The notes under the pieces: model-generated
What the model was told of the DNA's origin: nothing
What the model saw: the letters and a program-made list of their open reading frames with translations, nothing else
Database searches by the model: none
Translations under genes and position numbers: made by a program
Shown: piece after piece, positions 38,293-48,019 of the stretch
Position numbering within the stretch: position 1 is the first letter of the stretch
How the letters are laid out: every line of letters begins with the position of its first letter
Assembly: GCF_029433255.1 (NCBI RefSeq)
Contig: NZ_JAQTHU010000001.1
Location: 1,488,001 to 1,552,000 of the forward strand
From: Lactobacillus sp. ESL0791
Lineage (GTDB): Bacteria; Bacillota; Bacilli; Lactobacillales; Lactobacillaceae
Length of the DNA stretch: 64,000 nucleotides
Reading direction: 5' to 3'

Positions 38293-41034
38293 TTACTGGC
38301 GCGGAAAAATAATTTGGTCAATATAAATTAACTCGGAAAGGGGTATTTTCACACTATAACTGTCTTTTATCACACTAAAAGCAGTTTCAATCTTCTGGAG
38401 TTCCTGTTTATGCTTTTGCGAAAATTCTTTCTCGAATTCCGGATCCAAATCATTGGTTTCTTTTCTGATTAATCGCTCAATTAAATAGCTGATATGCACA
38501 TACAAGGTAAACTTTTGTTTATTCGACAGGGTCAACGAAAAAGTTCGTTCCAATTCCTGGATAAAAATAGTGATATTTTCAATTACCTTAGGCGCATCCA
38601 GGATCGTAACCGAATTGATTGTTCGTTCGAGTGAAAAATTTTTGACAAGGCTATCGGAAATAGCAGTAATTTCTTGCTCCGAAAAAATATTCTTCAACCA
38701 GCTCTTCAATTTGGCTGTGCCTGCATCAGACAAAATCTTTTCAAGCGAAATAAAATCCATCCCTTTTATCGCTGGATTTTCAGTTCCGATAATTCCCAAA
38801 ACATCATACATTTTACCGATAGTGCGAACCTTGTGTTCATCTTTTAAAGCCTGATATTCATACGGAATAATCTTGATTTTCCTGTTAGTTGCTGGCAGAC
38901 ACCGTTCTAACATTCGGGCAAGGTGGGTGGCCGTGCCAATTCCAGAATAGCAAGTCGTCAAGATAACTTGCGGGCGGTTATTTTTCGGATAGGTTAATTT
39001 GATTTCCAGTTGGCTGGCTTGTTTAGCCAATTTTTCAATTTCCTTGAAACTGCGCTTTTTTAAAATGCTTTCGCCTACTTCCAGTGCAAGCGAAGTTGAC
39101 ACGTTATTCATTAATAAAATTGGCGCATTGAGCTGTCGCGGAAACAAAGTTTCAATTTCTTTTAGTGATCCCATGTCAACTAAAATAATCAGACCATGAG
39201 TAACGTCATTATTTTCACTGTAATCAATTATTTCATTGGCAATCTGCTTCGCACCGACATTAATCGGCATATCAAATGCGTCCAGAACATGGGTGTTAAG
39301 CAGGCGGTTGACCACATTGGCAATACTGCCTGCAGTCGCATAGCCATGAGCAATTACGATGGCCTTCTCCAGCCCTGTCTTTGTTATTATTTCCAGCTTA
39401 TTCAGATAGATCGTCAAAAAAACATAATCAACTTCATCTAGTTCAATTTCAAGTGTATCTTTGATCAAATTGATTAATTTTGTAACGTAAGTATATACAT
39501 CCGCATATTGTTCTTGAACTGTCCGCTTTAATCGCAGCAAAATCTGCCGATTAGCCATTTCATTTGTATTCCACTGAATTTTTTGGCGCTCAAATAAATA
39601 GTAGCTAATTGCATAAATTGCGTTGCCACTGACTTTTAACTGGTAAGCATTTTTCAATTGGTCAAACAAGCGCTTAACATTTTCAATGATATACGAGAGC
39701 AAAGGAAGCTGTTTGCTATTGCCTTTTTCAAATAACAGCGTGTCAAATAGCTGATAAACGATCTGCTTTAATTTAGATTCACACTTATGCAAATCATAAT
39801 CACTTTGCGCATAAGTTTCAGTTAATTGCAGCAAACTGTTAAGAAAGATTTTCTTTTCCGGAAAATTTTGTGCGATCAAATCTTCTGTCAGTGTCTCATC
39901 AGTGATTACGCGCGGCTTCCCCGGATTCTGATACAACTCAAGTTTGCTGTTAGTTAATACGTCGGACGGCAGCTGATATGCTGTAAGCATTATCTCTTTT
40001 TTGTTTTGCTGTTCGGCATTTGCTTGGGCAATTGTCATCTTAATCGCATTCTTTAGGCTGCCGATATTGCCGGCAGGCTGATAATTGCCCAGCATCTCTA
40101 CCACCTGATCACTGACCTTGAGTGTTTTTCCAATTTTCTTTTGCTCATTGTTAAGCAAAGTGTAAACCAAATTTCGCCGTTCCTCTTTTCCCCGCTTACT
40201 AAGCGGCGGCAAGGTTATTTTCACAGGAATCCTGCGCATAAAAGTGGTCAAAAAATTGGTATCCAAATCTTCTGTGGTCGCAAAGCACAAGCGGACATTA
40301 ACTTTCTTGCCTTTTTTCGTTTCTCCCACAGGATAAACTAAGCCTTGATCCAAGTAGGTAAATAATTTTTCTTGACCCTTAGGACCCAAACGGTGAACTT
40401 CATCTAAAAATAAAATACCGCCATCTGCTTCAACAAAGGCACCTTGATGGTCACTGTCAGCACCGGTAAACGCACCCTTAGTGTAGCCAAACAGGCTGCT
40501 CGTCAGCAATTCGGGATTATCGGCATATTGGGCACAATTAATCGTAACAAACGGCGCTGAATGAGAAACTAACTTATGCGTACGGCAAAAACGATTAATC
40601 AAACTCACCAAATAACTTTTACCGGTTCCGCTCTCACCCGTGATCAACAGCGGCAACCCGCCGTTAGGGTATAAAATTGCTGCTCGGACGCGTTCAATAC
40701 TTTCTTTTAAGCTGGGATTAATTTTAGTAAAAGTTTTTAAAATATCTTCCCGTTCATTTTGCTGCTGCACCTGCGCAGTTGACTGATAGACATTTTGCGG
40801 CAGTCGATAATTTACTTTTTCAAATTCTGCTTTATGGAAAAAATACACCGGCCGGGAATCAATCTTGACTAATTTTTGTTCGTTCGCAAGCTGGTTTAAA
40901 TACACGCTGACGGTATTACGCTTTGCCTTTAATCTTTTAGCAATCCCACTGGCAGTATATTCCTCACCAAGATTTGCTAAATCAATTGTTTTAGTTTGCG
41001 TTTTAAGATAATTGAGAATTTCATTTTTGAGCAT
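38293..41034 (-). CDS. levR: LevR/ManR-type sigma-54-dependent PTS operon activator
   Basis: The 913-residue activator has an N-terminal HTH (GIAKRLKAKRNTVSVYLNQL), an AAA+ sigma-54 domain (Walker A GESGTGKS near 134, GAFTGAD loop, Walker B GGILFLDE), PRD-type helices, an EIIA-Man-like stretch (VIAHGYATAGSIANVV) and a GatB-like EIIB segment (TTCYSGIGTATHL). Such proteins are switched by HPr and EIIB phosphorylation and activate mannose-family PTS operons at -24/-12 promoters. The target is the EIICDBA-GH32 operon immediately downstream, whose sigma-54 box lies 53 bp after this gene's stop. The sigma-54 factor itself is not in this window. Confidence 0.92.
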   Translation of the reverse strand: MLKNEILNYLKTQTKTIDLANLGEEYTASGIAKRLKAKRNTVSVYLNQLANEQKLVKIDSRPVYFFHKAEFEKVNYRLPQNVYQSTAQVQQQNEREDILKTFTKINPSLKESIERVRAAILYPNGGLPLLITGESGTGKSYLVSLINRFCRTHKLVSHSAPFVTINCAQYADNPELLTSSLFGYTKGAFTGADSDHQGAFVEADGGILFLDEVHRLGPKGQEKLFTYLDQGLVYPVGETKKGKKVNVRLCFATTEDLDTNFLTTFMRRIPVKITLPPLSKRGKEERRNLVYTLLNNEQKKIGKTLKVSDQVVEMLGNYQPAGNIGSLKNAIKMTIAQANAEQQNKKEIMLTAYQLPSDVLTNSKLELYQNPGKPRVITDETLTEDLIAQNFPEKKIFLNSLLQLTETYAQSDYDLHKCESKLKQIVYQLFDTLLFEKGNSKQLPLLSYIIENVKRLFDQLKNAYQLKVSGNAIYAISYYLFERQKIQWNTNEMANRQILLRLKRTVQEQYADVYTYVTKLINLIKDTLEIELDEVDYVFLTIYLNKLEIITKTGLEKAIVIAHGYATAGSIANVVNRLLNTHVLDAFDMPINVGAKQIANEIIDYSENNDVTHGLIILVDMGSLKEIETLFPRQLNAPILLMNNVSTSLALEVGESILKKRSFKEIEKLAKQASQLEIKLTYPKNNRPQVILTTCYSGIGTATHLARMLERCLPATNRKIKIIPYEYQALKDEHKVRTIGKMYDVLGIIGTENPAIKGMDFISLEKILSDAGTAKLKSWLKNIFSEQEITAISDSLVKNFSLERTINSVTILDAPKVIENITIFIQELERTFSLTLSNKQKFTLYVHISYLIERLIRKETNDLDPEFEKEFSQKHKQELQKIETAFSVIKDSYSVKIPLSELIYIDQIIFPRQ

Positions 41035-41262
41035 TGCAAGCCTCCGCTGCTATCAATCGCTTTCACCACTAATTCTAACGCTAAGTACTATCTTTTAATA
41101 AAATAATTGCAAAATTCGTTAACTTTTTCGCCTCTTAAAGCTAATCATTTGTAAAATTTTTTCAATTCTCCCGAAAAAATGTCAAACTGCTTTTATAAGC
41201 TATTGGTATTCTATGCAAACTAAAGTAAAATATTAATTGAGTTAAGTGGAGGGGAAGCTGAA

Positions 41263-41904
41263 ATGGTAAAACTTAAGAAGCCAGTTGTCATCGGCATTGC
41301 CGGCGGCTCCGGCAGCGGCAAAACCACGATTGCGCATAAAGTGGCCGAGCAGATGAACGCCAACGAACACATCATGATTATGACCCAAGATGCGTACTAC
41401 AAAGACAACACAGGAATTTCAATGGCAGAACGCATGAAGATTAACTACGATCATCCCGATGCTTTTGACGTTCCCTACTTAACTAAGCAGCTCAACCAGC
41501 TTTTACATTATCAGGCAATTGAGCGACCGATTTATGATTTTAAGGCGCATACCAGAAGCAAGCAGACAGAACATATCGAACCTGCCGATATCATCATACT
41601 GGAAGGAATTCTGGTCCTGTTTAACAAGAAAATTCGTGACCTGATGGACATCAAGGTTTACGTCGACACCGACGACGATATTCGCTTCATCCGCCGGCTG
41701 GAACGCGACATGAACGAGCGCGGACGCTCGCTTGATTCCGTAATTACGCAATACATGGCAACAGTCAAGCCAATGTATAACCAGTTCATCGAACCGACCA
41801 AACGTTATGCTGATATTATTATCCCCGAGGGCGGTAAAAACAATGTGGCGATTGACATGCTGACCACCAAAATGCATTCCATCTTAAATCAAAAAGAACA
41901 ATAG
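41263..41904 (+). CDS. udk: Uridine kinase
   Basis: The 213-residue P-loop kinase phosphorylates uridine and cytidine in pyrimidine salvage. [19 protein letters not shown] is the Walker A region, DAYYKDN and [17 protein letters not shown] the nucleoside-binding part, and [29 protein letters not shown] the lid. GGAGGGG precedes the ATG. A strong terminator follows at once. It stands divergent to the LevR-type gene. Confidence 0.95.
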   Translation: MVKLKKPVVIGIAGGSGSGKTTIAHKVAEQMNANEHIMIMTQDAYYKDNTGISMAERMKINYDHPDAFDVPYLTKQLNQLLHYQAIERPIYDFKAHTRSKQTEHIEPADIIILEGILVLFNKKIRDLMDIKVYVDTDDDIRFIRRLERDMNERGRSLDSVITQYMATVKPMYNQFIEPTKRYADIIIPEGGKNNVAIDMLTTKMHSILNQKEQ

Positions 41905-41905
41905 A

Positions 41906-41943
41906 CATTAAAAAAACTGCGGCAGCTGCCGCAGTTTTTTAGT
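41906..41943 (+). terminator. Terminator after udk
   Basis: AAAAAAACTGCGGCAGCTGCCGCAGTTTTTT is a perfect hairpin; arms AAAACTGCGGC and GCCGCAGTTTT close on each other immediately after the stop. Confidence 0.93.
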
Positions 41944-41965
41944 GTAATCTAAGAAATACTCTTCG

Positions 41966-42544
41966 TTAAGCAATTTTAGGTTTTAAAGTTTTATCAAACA
42001 GATTTGTAATTAATTTGACTAAGACACCGTCAAACAATATTGCCGAAATCATGTTGGTGATAAACATGGTTATCTGAACGGTGACGGAAAATGCATACCA
42101 GCTGTACATGATGTACGACGAGATAAAAATGCCTAGGCCGGCAAAAAGTGCCCCGGTGAGCACGCTTGCCCACGAAAATTTCTGGTAACGTTCTTTTTTC
42201 GGGAAAAAGCCAATTTCGTTGGTTGCTCCCTGAATCAAGCCGGAAATGATTGTTTGCGCGCCCCATTGGCCGCCGATTGCCATTTCAACAATTGATGACA
42301 GCACCTCACCAACGGTACCCGAACCGACCGTGGGCACAAAATACATTGCTAGCGGCGCAGCCATCAGCCACAAGCCGGAGAAAACAGTGTCCGTCACTGG
42401 AGCAAAACCAGTTGGAACCAGCAATAATTTTATCCAGTTATACGCGCCGTTAAAACCGTAAGTATAAATAATACCCATGATAATTCCAATCAGTGCCACC
42501 AAGATAATTGATTTAACATTCCACCTTGAAGATCTCGTAAACAT
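41966..42544 (-). CDS. ykoE: YkoE-like ECF transporter substrate-binding subunit
   Basis: The 192-residue, roughly five-span S component resembles YkoE of the HMP/thiamine ECF transporter. IILVALIGIIMGIIYTYGF, FSGLWLMAAPLAMYFV, GTVGEVLSSIVEMAIGGQWGAQTIISGLIQGATNEIGFF are typical. Control by a TPP riboswitch directly upstream supports a thiamine-precursor role. The energy-coupling partners are not adjacent, so the module is presumably shared. The SD (GAAGGAG) lies in the riboswitch hairpin. Confidence 0.9.
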   Translation of the reverse strand: MFTRSSRWNVKSIILVALIGIIMGIIYTYGFNGAYNWIKLLLVPTGFAPVTDTVFSGLWLMAAPLAMYFVPTVGSGTVGEVLSSIVEMAIGGQWGAQTIISGLIQGATNEIGFFPKKERYQKFSWASVLTGALFAGLGIFISSYIMYSWYAFSVTVQITMFITNMISAILFDGVLVKLITNLFDKTLKPKIA

Positions 42545-42690
42545 AAAAAACTCCTTCTAATTTTATCAATTAATAAATCAGAAGGAGTTAAATAAATACC
42601 ATTAAAACACTTCCCTAGCGCAGGTATTGTCCCGTTCAGGTTCCAAGGGTATTGTCTCAGCTTTGGTATTGCACCCCTAGTGATCTATTT
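42545..42690 (-). ncRNA. TPP (THI-element) riboswitch with terminator/SD platform
   Basis: On the minus strand ACTAGGGGTGC, GCTGAGA, ACCCTTGGAACCTGA, ACGGGACAATACCTGCGC and TAGGGAAGTG reproduce the THI box in order (42609-42681). The expression platform has arms AACTCCTTCT (42580-42589) and AGAAGGAGTT (42549-42558) followed by TTTTTATG, so the stem is a terminator and also contains the SD. Binding of TPP should switch ykoE off. Confidence 0.95.
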
Positions 42691-42742
42691 TTTATAAATT
42701 CAATTTATTATACCACAGTTATCACGGCAGCTTAAAAAAGTT

Positions 42743-43975
42743 TTAGCCTTTGACCGGTGCCAGCTTTTTCAGCCCTGGCAGACTCATCATTACGATAAAA
42801 CTGATGATGTAAAGGGCTGACAAGAAACCCATGACCACCGTCAAATTATAGTGATCCATCAGAATGCCAATAACCACCGATGAAAAACCGCCGATTGCCC
42901 GGCCGATATTCACGATAATATTATTAGCACTGGACCTGATTTCCGTTGGGTAAAGGCGGCTGATGACCGCACCGTAGCCGCCGAACATTCCGTTGGAAAA
43001 GAAACCGACAACTGCCCCAATCAGAAGCAGGGTCACCATGTTAGTTGCCAGGCTCAAAGTATAAACCATGATGGCGGAACCGATTAGGAAGATGCCAAAA
43101 GCCCGCCGCGGACCAAAGTAATCAAAGATTGAACCAAAGGTCATCATGCCGATGCTCATCCCAACAATTGTGGCAATCATCCATAAGCTGGAATTGGCAA
43201 CGTTTAAGTGCAACTGTTTTTGCACAATCGTCGGCAGCCAGTTCATCAAGCCAAAGTAACCGGCAATTTGCACCGTCATCATCAGCATCAGACCAAGACT
43301 TTGGAAGGTTAATTTCGGTGTAGCGAACATCTTCTTAGCAACATTAGACAGCAGTGAACCTTTTTCTTCAGAACGCGCAGTCAAAAATTGCGCACTTTCG
43401 TGCAGGTGCTTTCTGATAAAGATTGTCAAAACAACCGGTACAATGCCCACCAAAAAGAGCATATGCCAGCCGGCAGTCGGAATCACCCAGGCCGCAATCA
43501 GCGCAGCCAAAATCGCACCAACCTGACCGCCGACTGCCGCAATCGAGGTCATTTTCCCAATCTGTTTCTTAGGAAAGCTTTCAGCAATCAAAGCAATACC
43601 AACCCCGTATTCACCGCCGGCACCGATACCGGCAAGAAAACGGAGGGCATAAATTAGATAAATATTATTGGCAAAAGCCATGCAGGCCGTTGCCACCGCA
43701 AAAATAATTACCGTGTGGCTAAAAGTTTTAACCCGGCCGATTTTATCGCCCAAGATGCCAAAGGCGATACCGCCGACCAGCATTCCCAGGTTGGTAACCG
43801 ATGAAATCAGACCCGCAGCGCCACCTGACAGGTGCAACTCGGCAATCATCGAACTCATCGCAAACGATAAAAAAAGCACATCCATGTTTTCCAACGCAAA
43901 ACCTGATGAAGTTGACGCAATGGTCCACTTCTGGTCGTTAGTTAGTACATGATTGTGCTGCTTAGTAGTATCCAT
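42743..43975 (-). CDS. MFS transporter, sugar/aromatic-acid symporter type
   Basis: A 410-residue, twelve-span major-facilitator protein. GILGDKIGRVKTFSHT is the loop 2-3 motif, IGAGGEYGVGIALIAESFPKKQIGK the TM4-5 motif of sugar and aromatic-acid transporters, and FDYFGPRRAFG the repeat. ATG 43975 with TTGGAGGA upstream is preferred to the TTG at 43990. The substrate is unknown. It precedes the riboswitch but lies upstream of it, so it is not under its control. Confidence 0.88.
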   Translation of the reverse strand: MDTTKQHNHVLTNDQKWTIASTSSGFALENMDVLFLSFAMSSMIAELHLSGGAAGLISSVTNLGMLVGGIAFGILGDKIGRVKTFSHTVIIFAVATACMAFANNIYLIYALRFLAGIGAGGEYGVGIALIAESFPKKQIGKMTSIAAVGGQVGAILAALIAAWVIPTAGWHMLFLVGIVPVVLTIFIRKHLHESAQFLTARSEEKGSLLSNVAKKMFATPKLTFQSLGLMLMMTVQIAGYFGLMNWLPTIVQKQLHLNVANSSLWMIATIVGMSIGMMTFGSIFDYFGPRRAFGIFLIGSAIMVYTLSLATNMVTLLLIGAVVGFFSNGMFGGYGAVISRLYPTEIRSSANNIIVNIGRAIGGFSSVVIGILMDHYNLTVVMGFLSALYIISFIVMMSLPGLKKLAPVKG

Positions 43976-44072
43976 ATTCAATTCCTCCAAAACGAATGCT
44001 CTCTGTCATTCAATTATTTCTTCGAAACTATATTTTACTCGTTTTTTAAATTTTTACAAATATTATTTATAT

Positions 44073-45158
44073 TTAGTTAAATTTACTGAAGCCGGCAAGT
44101 CGTTCCGTGGTCATGTCACGAATAATAGCCGTTGCTAGCTTAACCGCATTTCTGAAGTCTTCGTATGCAGTAAAGCAATACGGTGAATGTTCATAACGAA
44201 CAGGAATGCCAATGACGACGGTTGGTGCCCCGTTTTCATAATACATGGCCGCACCGTCCTGGCCGCCGCCGGTTCTAACGGACCGTGTGTAAGGAATCTT
44301 ATTTTGGTCGGCCAAGTCACAGACATACTGCTCAAATTTCGGATTCGGCAAAAATGACGTATCCATGTCGCGGATCATTGGTCCCCGCTTTAGGCCTGTC
44401 TGGGACAGCCAGGCAGGTGTAAAGGTATCATCCGCTGGACAAGATTCAAGGACAATTCCCAGATCAGGCTTAATCTTTCTCGTGGTCACATAAGCACCGC
44501 GCAGGCCGACCTCCTCCTGGCTGGAAAGCGCGCCAACCACGTTAAAATTGGTTTCTTCGCCTTTTAGTTCATCTAAAATAGCGACCATAGCGCCGGCACC
44601 AAAGCGGTCATCGAAATCCTTGCCAAAGAAGAGACCATTTTTATCGTTGTATTCGCACTTCACGTCGACAAAAATTGGGCAGCCCGTATCAATCTTGTAA
44701 TCATTGATCGTTTCTTCGCGCGAACTCGAACCAACATCAATCGACATGTCAGCCACCTCCGGCAGCGTATTGCGCTCGGCCTGGGTCATAAAATGCGGCG
44801 GTTTTGTGGCAACGACACCTGGAATATACTCCCCGTCACGGTTACGAACACGCACCCGCAGCGCCGGAATATTATACTTTACCCAGCCGCCAAGCGGAAC
44901 GAATTTGATCATGCCGCTGGGACGAACAGCCTGGGTGATAAAACCAACCGAGTCGGAATGGGCATCCATCTGAATCACCGGCCGCCCCGGTTTATTTTCT
45001 TTTTTGGCGGCATAAGCATTCAGCATCCCGTCAACCTCGACATCGGCCAGATCCTTGACCGTTTCCGTAAATAGCTTAACAAATTCTTCTTCAAAGCCAG
45101 ATGTTGAATTGGCATCGGAGAAAGCCTTCATCATTTCAATTGCTTGTTCTTTTTGCAT
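44073..45158 (-). CDS. M42-family metallo-aminopeptidase
   Basis: The 361-residue dinuclear metallopeptidase has FEEEFVKLFTETVK, IQMDAHSDSVGFIT (metal His/Asp), ALSSQEEVGLRGAYV with the catalytic EE and FDDRFGAGAMVAILDEL with the bridging Asp, and VRTGGGQDGAAMYYENGAPTVVIGIPVRYEHSP with the last His. M42 enzymes (PepA or FrvX-like) trim peptides in the cytoplasm. AGGAGGTCAAA precedes the ATG. Confidence 0.92.
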   Translation of the reverse strand: MQKEQAIEMMKAFSDANSTSGFEEEFVKLFTETVKDLADVEVDGMLNAYAAKKENKPGRPVIQMDAHSDSVGFITQAVRPSGMIKFVPLGGWVKYNIPALRVRVRNRDGEYIPGVVATKPPHFMTQAERNTLPEVADMSIDVGSSSREETINDYKIDTGCPIFVDVKCEYNDKNGLFFGKDFDDRFGAGAMVAILDELKGEETNFNVVGALSSQEEVGLRGAYVTTRKIKPDLGIVLESCPADDTFTPAWLSQTGLKRGPMIRDMDTSFLPNPKFEQYVCDLADQNKIPYTRSVRTGGGQDGAAMYYENGAPTVVIGIPVRYEHSPYCFTAYEDFRNAVKLATAIIRDMTTERLAGFSKFN

Positions 45159-45214
45159 TTTGACCTCCTATTAATTCATCCCATCTATTTTAGCAAACAC
45201 AGCAAGAAATGGTT

Positions 45215-46585
45215 TTACTTATTAGCTTTTTGCGGATATTTATGCCGGAAATAGCAATATGCTAGAGACCCAAGCCCTGGAATCACTAATCCCAATAGCG
45301 ATGTAACCGGATCTCCCAAGAAGTTATTCGCTAAAATCAGCAAAAAGGCAAGCGCAGCAATGATCACCGTCCACGGATAAGCCCAAACTTTATAAGGCCG
45401 CGTCGCATCCGGTTTGCGCCAGCGCAATACCGGAACCGCCAAAATCGATAGTAAGTTAAAGATTGCCCCAGAAAAGACAACCAATGAGGTCAGCTGATCC
45501 AAATTACGCGTCAAGACAAGTAAAATCGAAATCGTCATCTGCATAAACAGTCCATGATCCGGTGTCTTGTACTTCGGATGAATATGGCCTAAAGTTTTCC
45601 AAAGCAAGCCATCCTTGGAAACGGCGTAATAATACCGGGAGAAAGCCAGAACCATCCCATTGAGTGAACTGGCCATCGCCAAAACCATAGCAATGGCAAC
45701 GAAAAGAATTCCGGCGGTACCCATGAAAGTCTCAGCCACATCTGTTCCCAGATACAGTTTTCCCGCTTTTAAGGACGCATGAATTGCCTGCGGCGACAGC
45801 GACCGGTAGATGGCAAAATTAAACAGCGTGTAAACTAAGGTTGTAAATCCAACCGACAAGATTAGGGCCTTAGGCAAATTCTTTTGCGGGTTCTTCATCT
45901 CACCAGCAACGGTATTCAGGTTAGTCCAGCCTTCGTAAGCCCACAAGGAGGCAATCACGGCAAAGCTGACCATGCTGATTAACGAAAAAATATTGTTCGT
46001 TCCCGCATTATGCATACTTAATGAAAGATCTGGAGAAAACTTACCCCAGAAAATACCTAAACCAATAATGATCACCAGCGGCAAAACCTTTAATACTGTG
46101 AAGAAGTTCTGCACCATTTGACCAACATTAACACCAAAATAATTAATAATTGTAAACACGACAATCAACCCAATTGCCAGTAATTTAACAGTCCAATAAT
46201 CAAACGCAAAAAATGTCTTCAGCGCCATTGGCAGGGCTATGGCAATTGCGGCAATCGAACCGGGGCCGCCAATAACAATGCTTTGGAATGTGAACATGTA
46301 ACCGACAACCGGAGAAAAGGCATCCGACAAATAAACGTAAATGCCTCCAGTTGCCGGATTCATTGCCCCCAATTCCGCAAAGCAGAGGCTTCCCAGCAGT
46401 GTGACTAAACCCGCCAGCAGCCATGCCAGCAATGCATACCCCATCGACATGTTAGAACGCTCTAGCACATAGGAACCAATATAAAAAATCCCCGAACCAA
46501 TCATGATTCCAATCAAAATATTGCTACCACCAAACACACCAATCGTGTGCTTTAATTCGGGATCTTCACTCTCATTATTTTTCAA
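45215..46585 (-). CDS. APC-family amino-acid permease
   Basis: The 456-residue, roughly twelve-span permease has GVFGGSNILIGIMIGSGIFYIGSYVL and FAELGAMNPATGGIYVYLSDAFSPVVGYMFTF, both signatures of APC/LAT-type transporters, and AYEGWTNLNTVAGEMKNPQKNLPKALILS. It is an amino-acid or polyamine antiporter or symporter of unknown specificity. Pairing with the peptidase next to it suggests peptide and amino-acid use. Confidence 0.9.
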   Translation of the reverse strand: MKNNESEDPELKHTIGVFGGSNILIGIMIGSGIFYIGSYVLERSNMSMGYALLAWLLAGLVTLLGSLCFAELGAMNPATGGIYVYLSDAFSPVVGYMFTFQSIVIGGPGSIAAIAIALPMALKTFFAFDYWTVKLLAIGLIVVFTIINYFGVNVGQMVQNFFTVLKVLPLVIIIGLGIFWGKFSPDLSLSMHNAGTNNIFSLISMVSFAVIASLWAYEGWTNLNTVAGEMKNPQKNLPKALILSVGFTTLVYTLFNFAIYRSLSPQAIHASLKAGKLYLGTDVAETFMGTAGILFVAIAMVLAMASSLNGMVLAFSRYYYAVSKDGLLWKTLGHIHPKYKTPDHGLFMQMTISILLVLTRNLDQLTSLVVFSGAIFNLLSILAVPVLRWRKPDATRPYKVWAYPWTVIIAALAFLLILANNFLGDPVTSLLGLVIPGLGSLAYCYFRHKYPQKANK

Positions 46586-46835
46586 TAGTAAACTCCTTCC
46601 TGTTTATAAAAGTATATGTGATTAATTTAGCATATTTTTAACAAAATATGAATAACTTTTGGCAAAATAATTAAATATCTTGTAGATAAAGGCTTGGGGT
46701 TAGGTATAAAATTATAATTGTAGGTTTTAAGATAAGAGAAAATAAAAATTAGCAAATGAACTTCCTGTTTGAGTTTGAATATTTTGCTAATTAAATAATT
46801 ATTTTTCCAATTTTATAAATATAAGAAGGTAAATC

Positions 46836-47909
46836 ATGGGATTAACAAAAACATTATTACAAGCTACAAGTCAAACTAAACCGGGAAAGCGTAATTTAAT
46901 TACGGATGTCCCCGGGGTTAAGGTGGGCCAGCAAACGATCATTAACGACCACTTTAAAACGGGGGTAACGGCAATTATTCCCGGAGAGGGCAACTGCTTT
47001 CGCGATAAGTTTGTTGCCAGCAGCCAGGTAATCAACGGCTTTGGCAAAAGCATCGGACTGGTTCAAGTAGAAGAACTGGGCACAATCGAAACACCACTTC
47101 TGCTGACCAACACCTTTGCTGTCGGCACCGCGCAAACAGAATTAATTAAAACCATGCTGAAGGACAATCCGGAAATCGGCTTGTCAACCGGAACGGTCAA
47201 CCCGATTGTTTTGGAATGCAATGACGGTGAAATTAATCATATCCGTGATTTTGGTGTTCAGCCGAGCGACGTTGATGCGGCGCTGGCAAACTGCGGCAAA
47301 GATTTCGAAGAAGGCTGTGTCGGCGGCGGGACCGGCATGTGCTGCTATGACTTAAAAGGCGGAATCGGCTCTTCCTCACGACAAATTGCGATTGATGGTC
47401 AAACCTACACAATCGGCGCACTTGTCATGGCTAACTTCGGCTTCTTGGAGGACTTGACCATTTACGGCATCAGAATCGGCCAAGAGTTGGCCCATGTCGC
47501 AAAGGAGAAAGAAAAAGGCAGTATCATTACCGTCATCGCAACTGATATTCCATTTAACGAGCGGCAATTAAAGCGGATTGCCAAGCGGTCAAGTGTCGGC
47601 ATCACCCGCAGCGGATCCTTTACCGGCAACGGCAGCGGCGAAATCACTTTGGCCTTTTCTACCGCCAACCGGGTTGCTCATTTTCCGCAAAAGGAATTGT
47701 CAACCCAAATGGCAATCACCGACGATAAAATTGACCGCTACTTCCGGGCTACGGTCGATGTCGTCCACGAATCAATCTTAAGTGCGTTGTGCCACGCCAC
47801 CACCACGCTTGACCGTGAGGGAAAACCACGGCTGTGCTTAAAAGACGCACTCTTGAAACTGGACAACGCGGATGCACAATACTTACTTACCAACCTGGGC
47901 CTCATCTAA
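46836..47909 (+). CDS. P1-family (DmpA/NylC-like) peptidase
   Basis: The 357-residue N-terminal-nucleophile-type hydrolase has LITDVPGVKVGQQTIIND, GVTAIIPGEGNC, FAVGTAQTELIK, GFGGGTG-like VGGGTGMCCYDLKGGIGSSSRQI, and the C-terminal SSVGITRSGSFTGNGSGEITLAFSTAN, which carries the conserved G-S-G patch. The family cleaves N-terminal residues from amides or esters and self-processes. A TATAAAAT region lies upstream and a hairpin terminator follows. Natural substrate unknown. Confidence 0.9.
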   Translation: MGLTKTLLQATSQTKPGKRNLITDVPGVKVGQQTIINDHFKTGVTAIIPGEGNCFRDKFVASSQVINGFGKSIGLVQVEELGTIETPLLLTNTFAVGTAQTELIKTMLKDNPEIGLSTGTVNPIVLECNDGEINHIRDFGVQPSDVDAALANCGKDFEEGCVGGGTGMCCYDLKGGIGSSSRQIAIDGQTYTIGALVMANFGFLEDLTIYGIRIGQELAHVAKEKEKGSIITVIATDIPFNERQLKRIAKRSSVGITRSGSFTGNGSGEITLAFSTANRVAHFPQKELSTQMAITDDKIDRYFRATVDVVHESILSALCHATTTLDREGKPRLCLKDALLKLDNADAQYLLTNLGLI

Positions 47910-47942
47910 CAATCTGTCTGCAACTTATCATTTACACATCCA

Positions 47943-48011
47943 CAGAAAAAGCCATTGCTTCCATTTTGATAAAGATTTACCCTTTTATCAAAATCCTCAA
48001 TGGCTTTTGTT
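47943..48011. terminator. Two-part hairpin terminator between convergent genes
   Basis: AAAAGCCATTG and CAATGGCTTTT form the outer stem, and ATTTTGATAAA/TTATCAAAAT the inner stem. It is long and symmetric and can end transcription from both sides. Confidence 0.85.
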
Positions 48012-48019
48012 GTTAAAAT

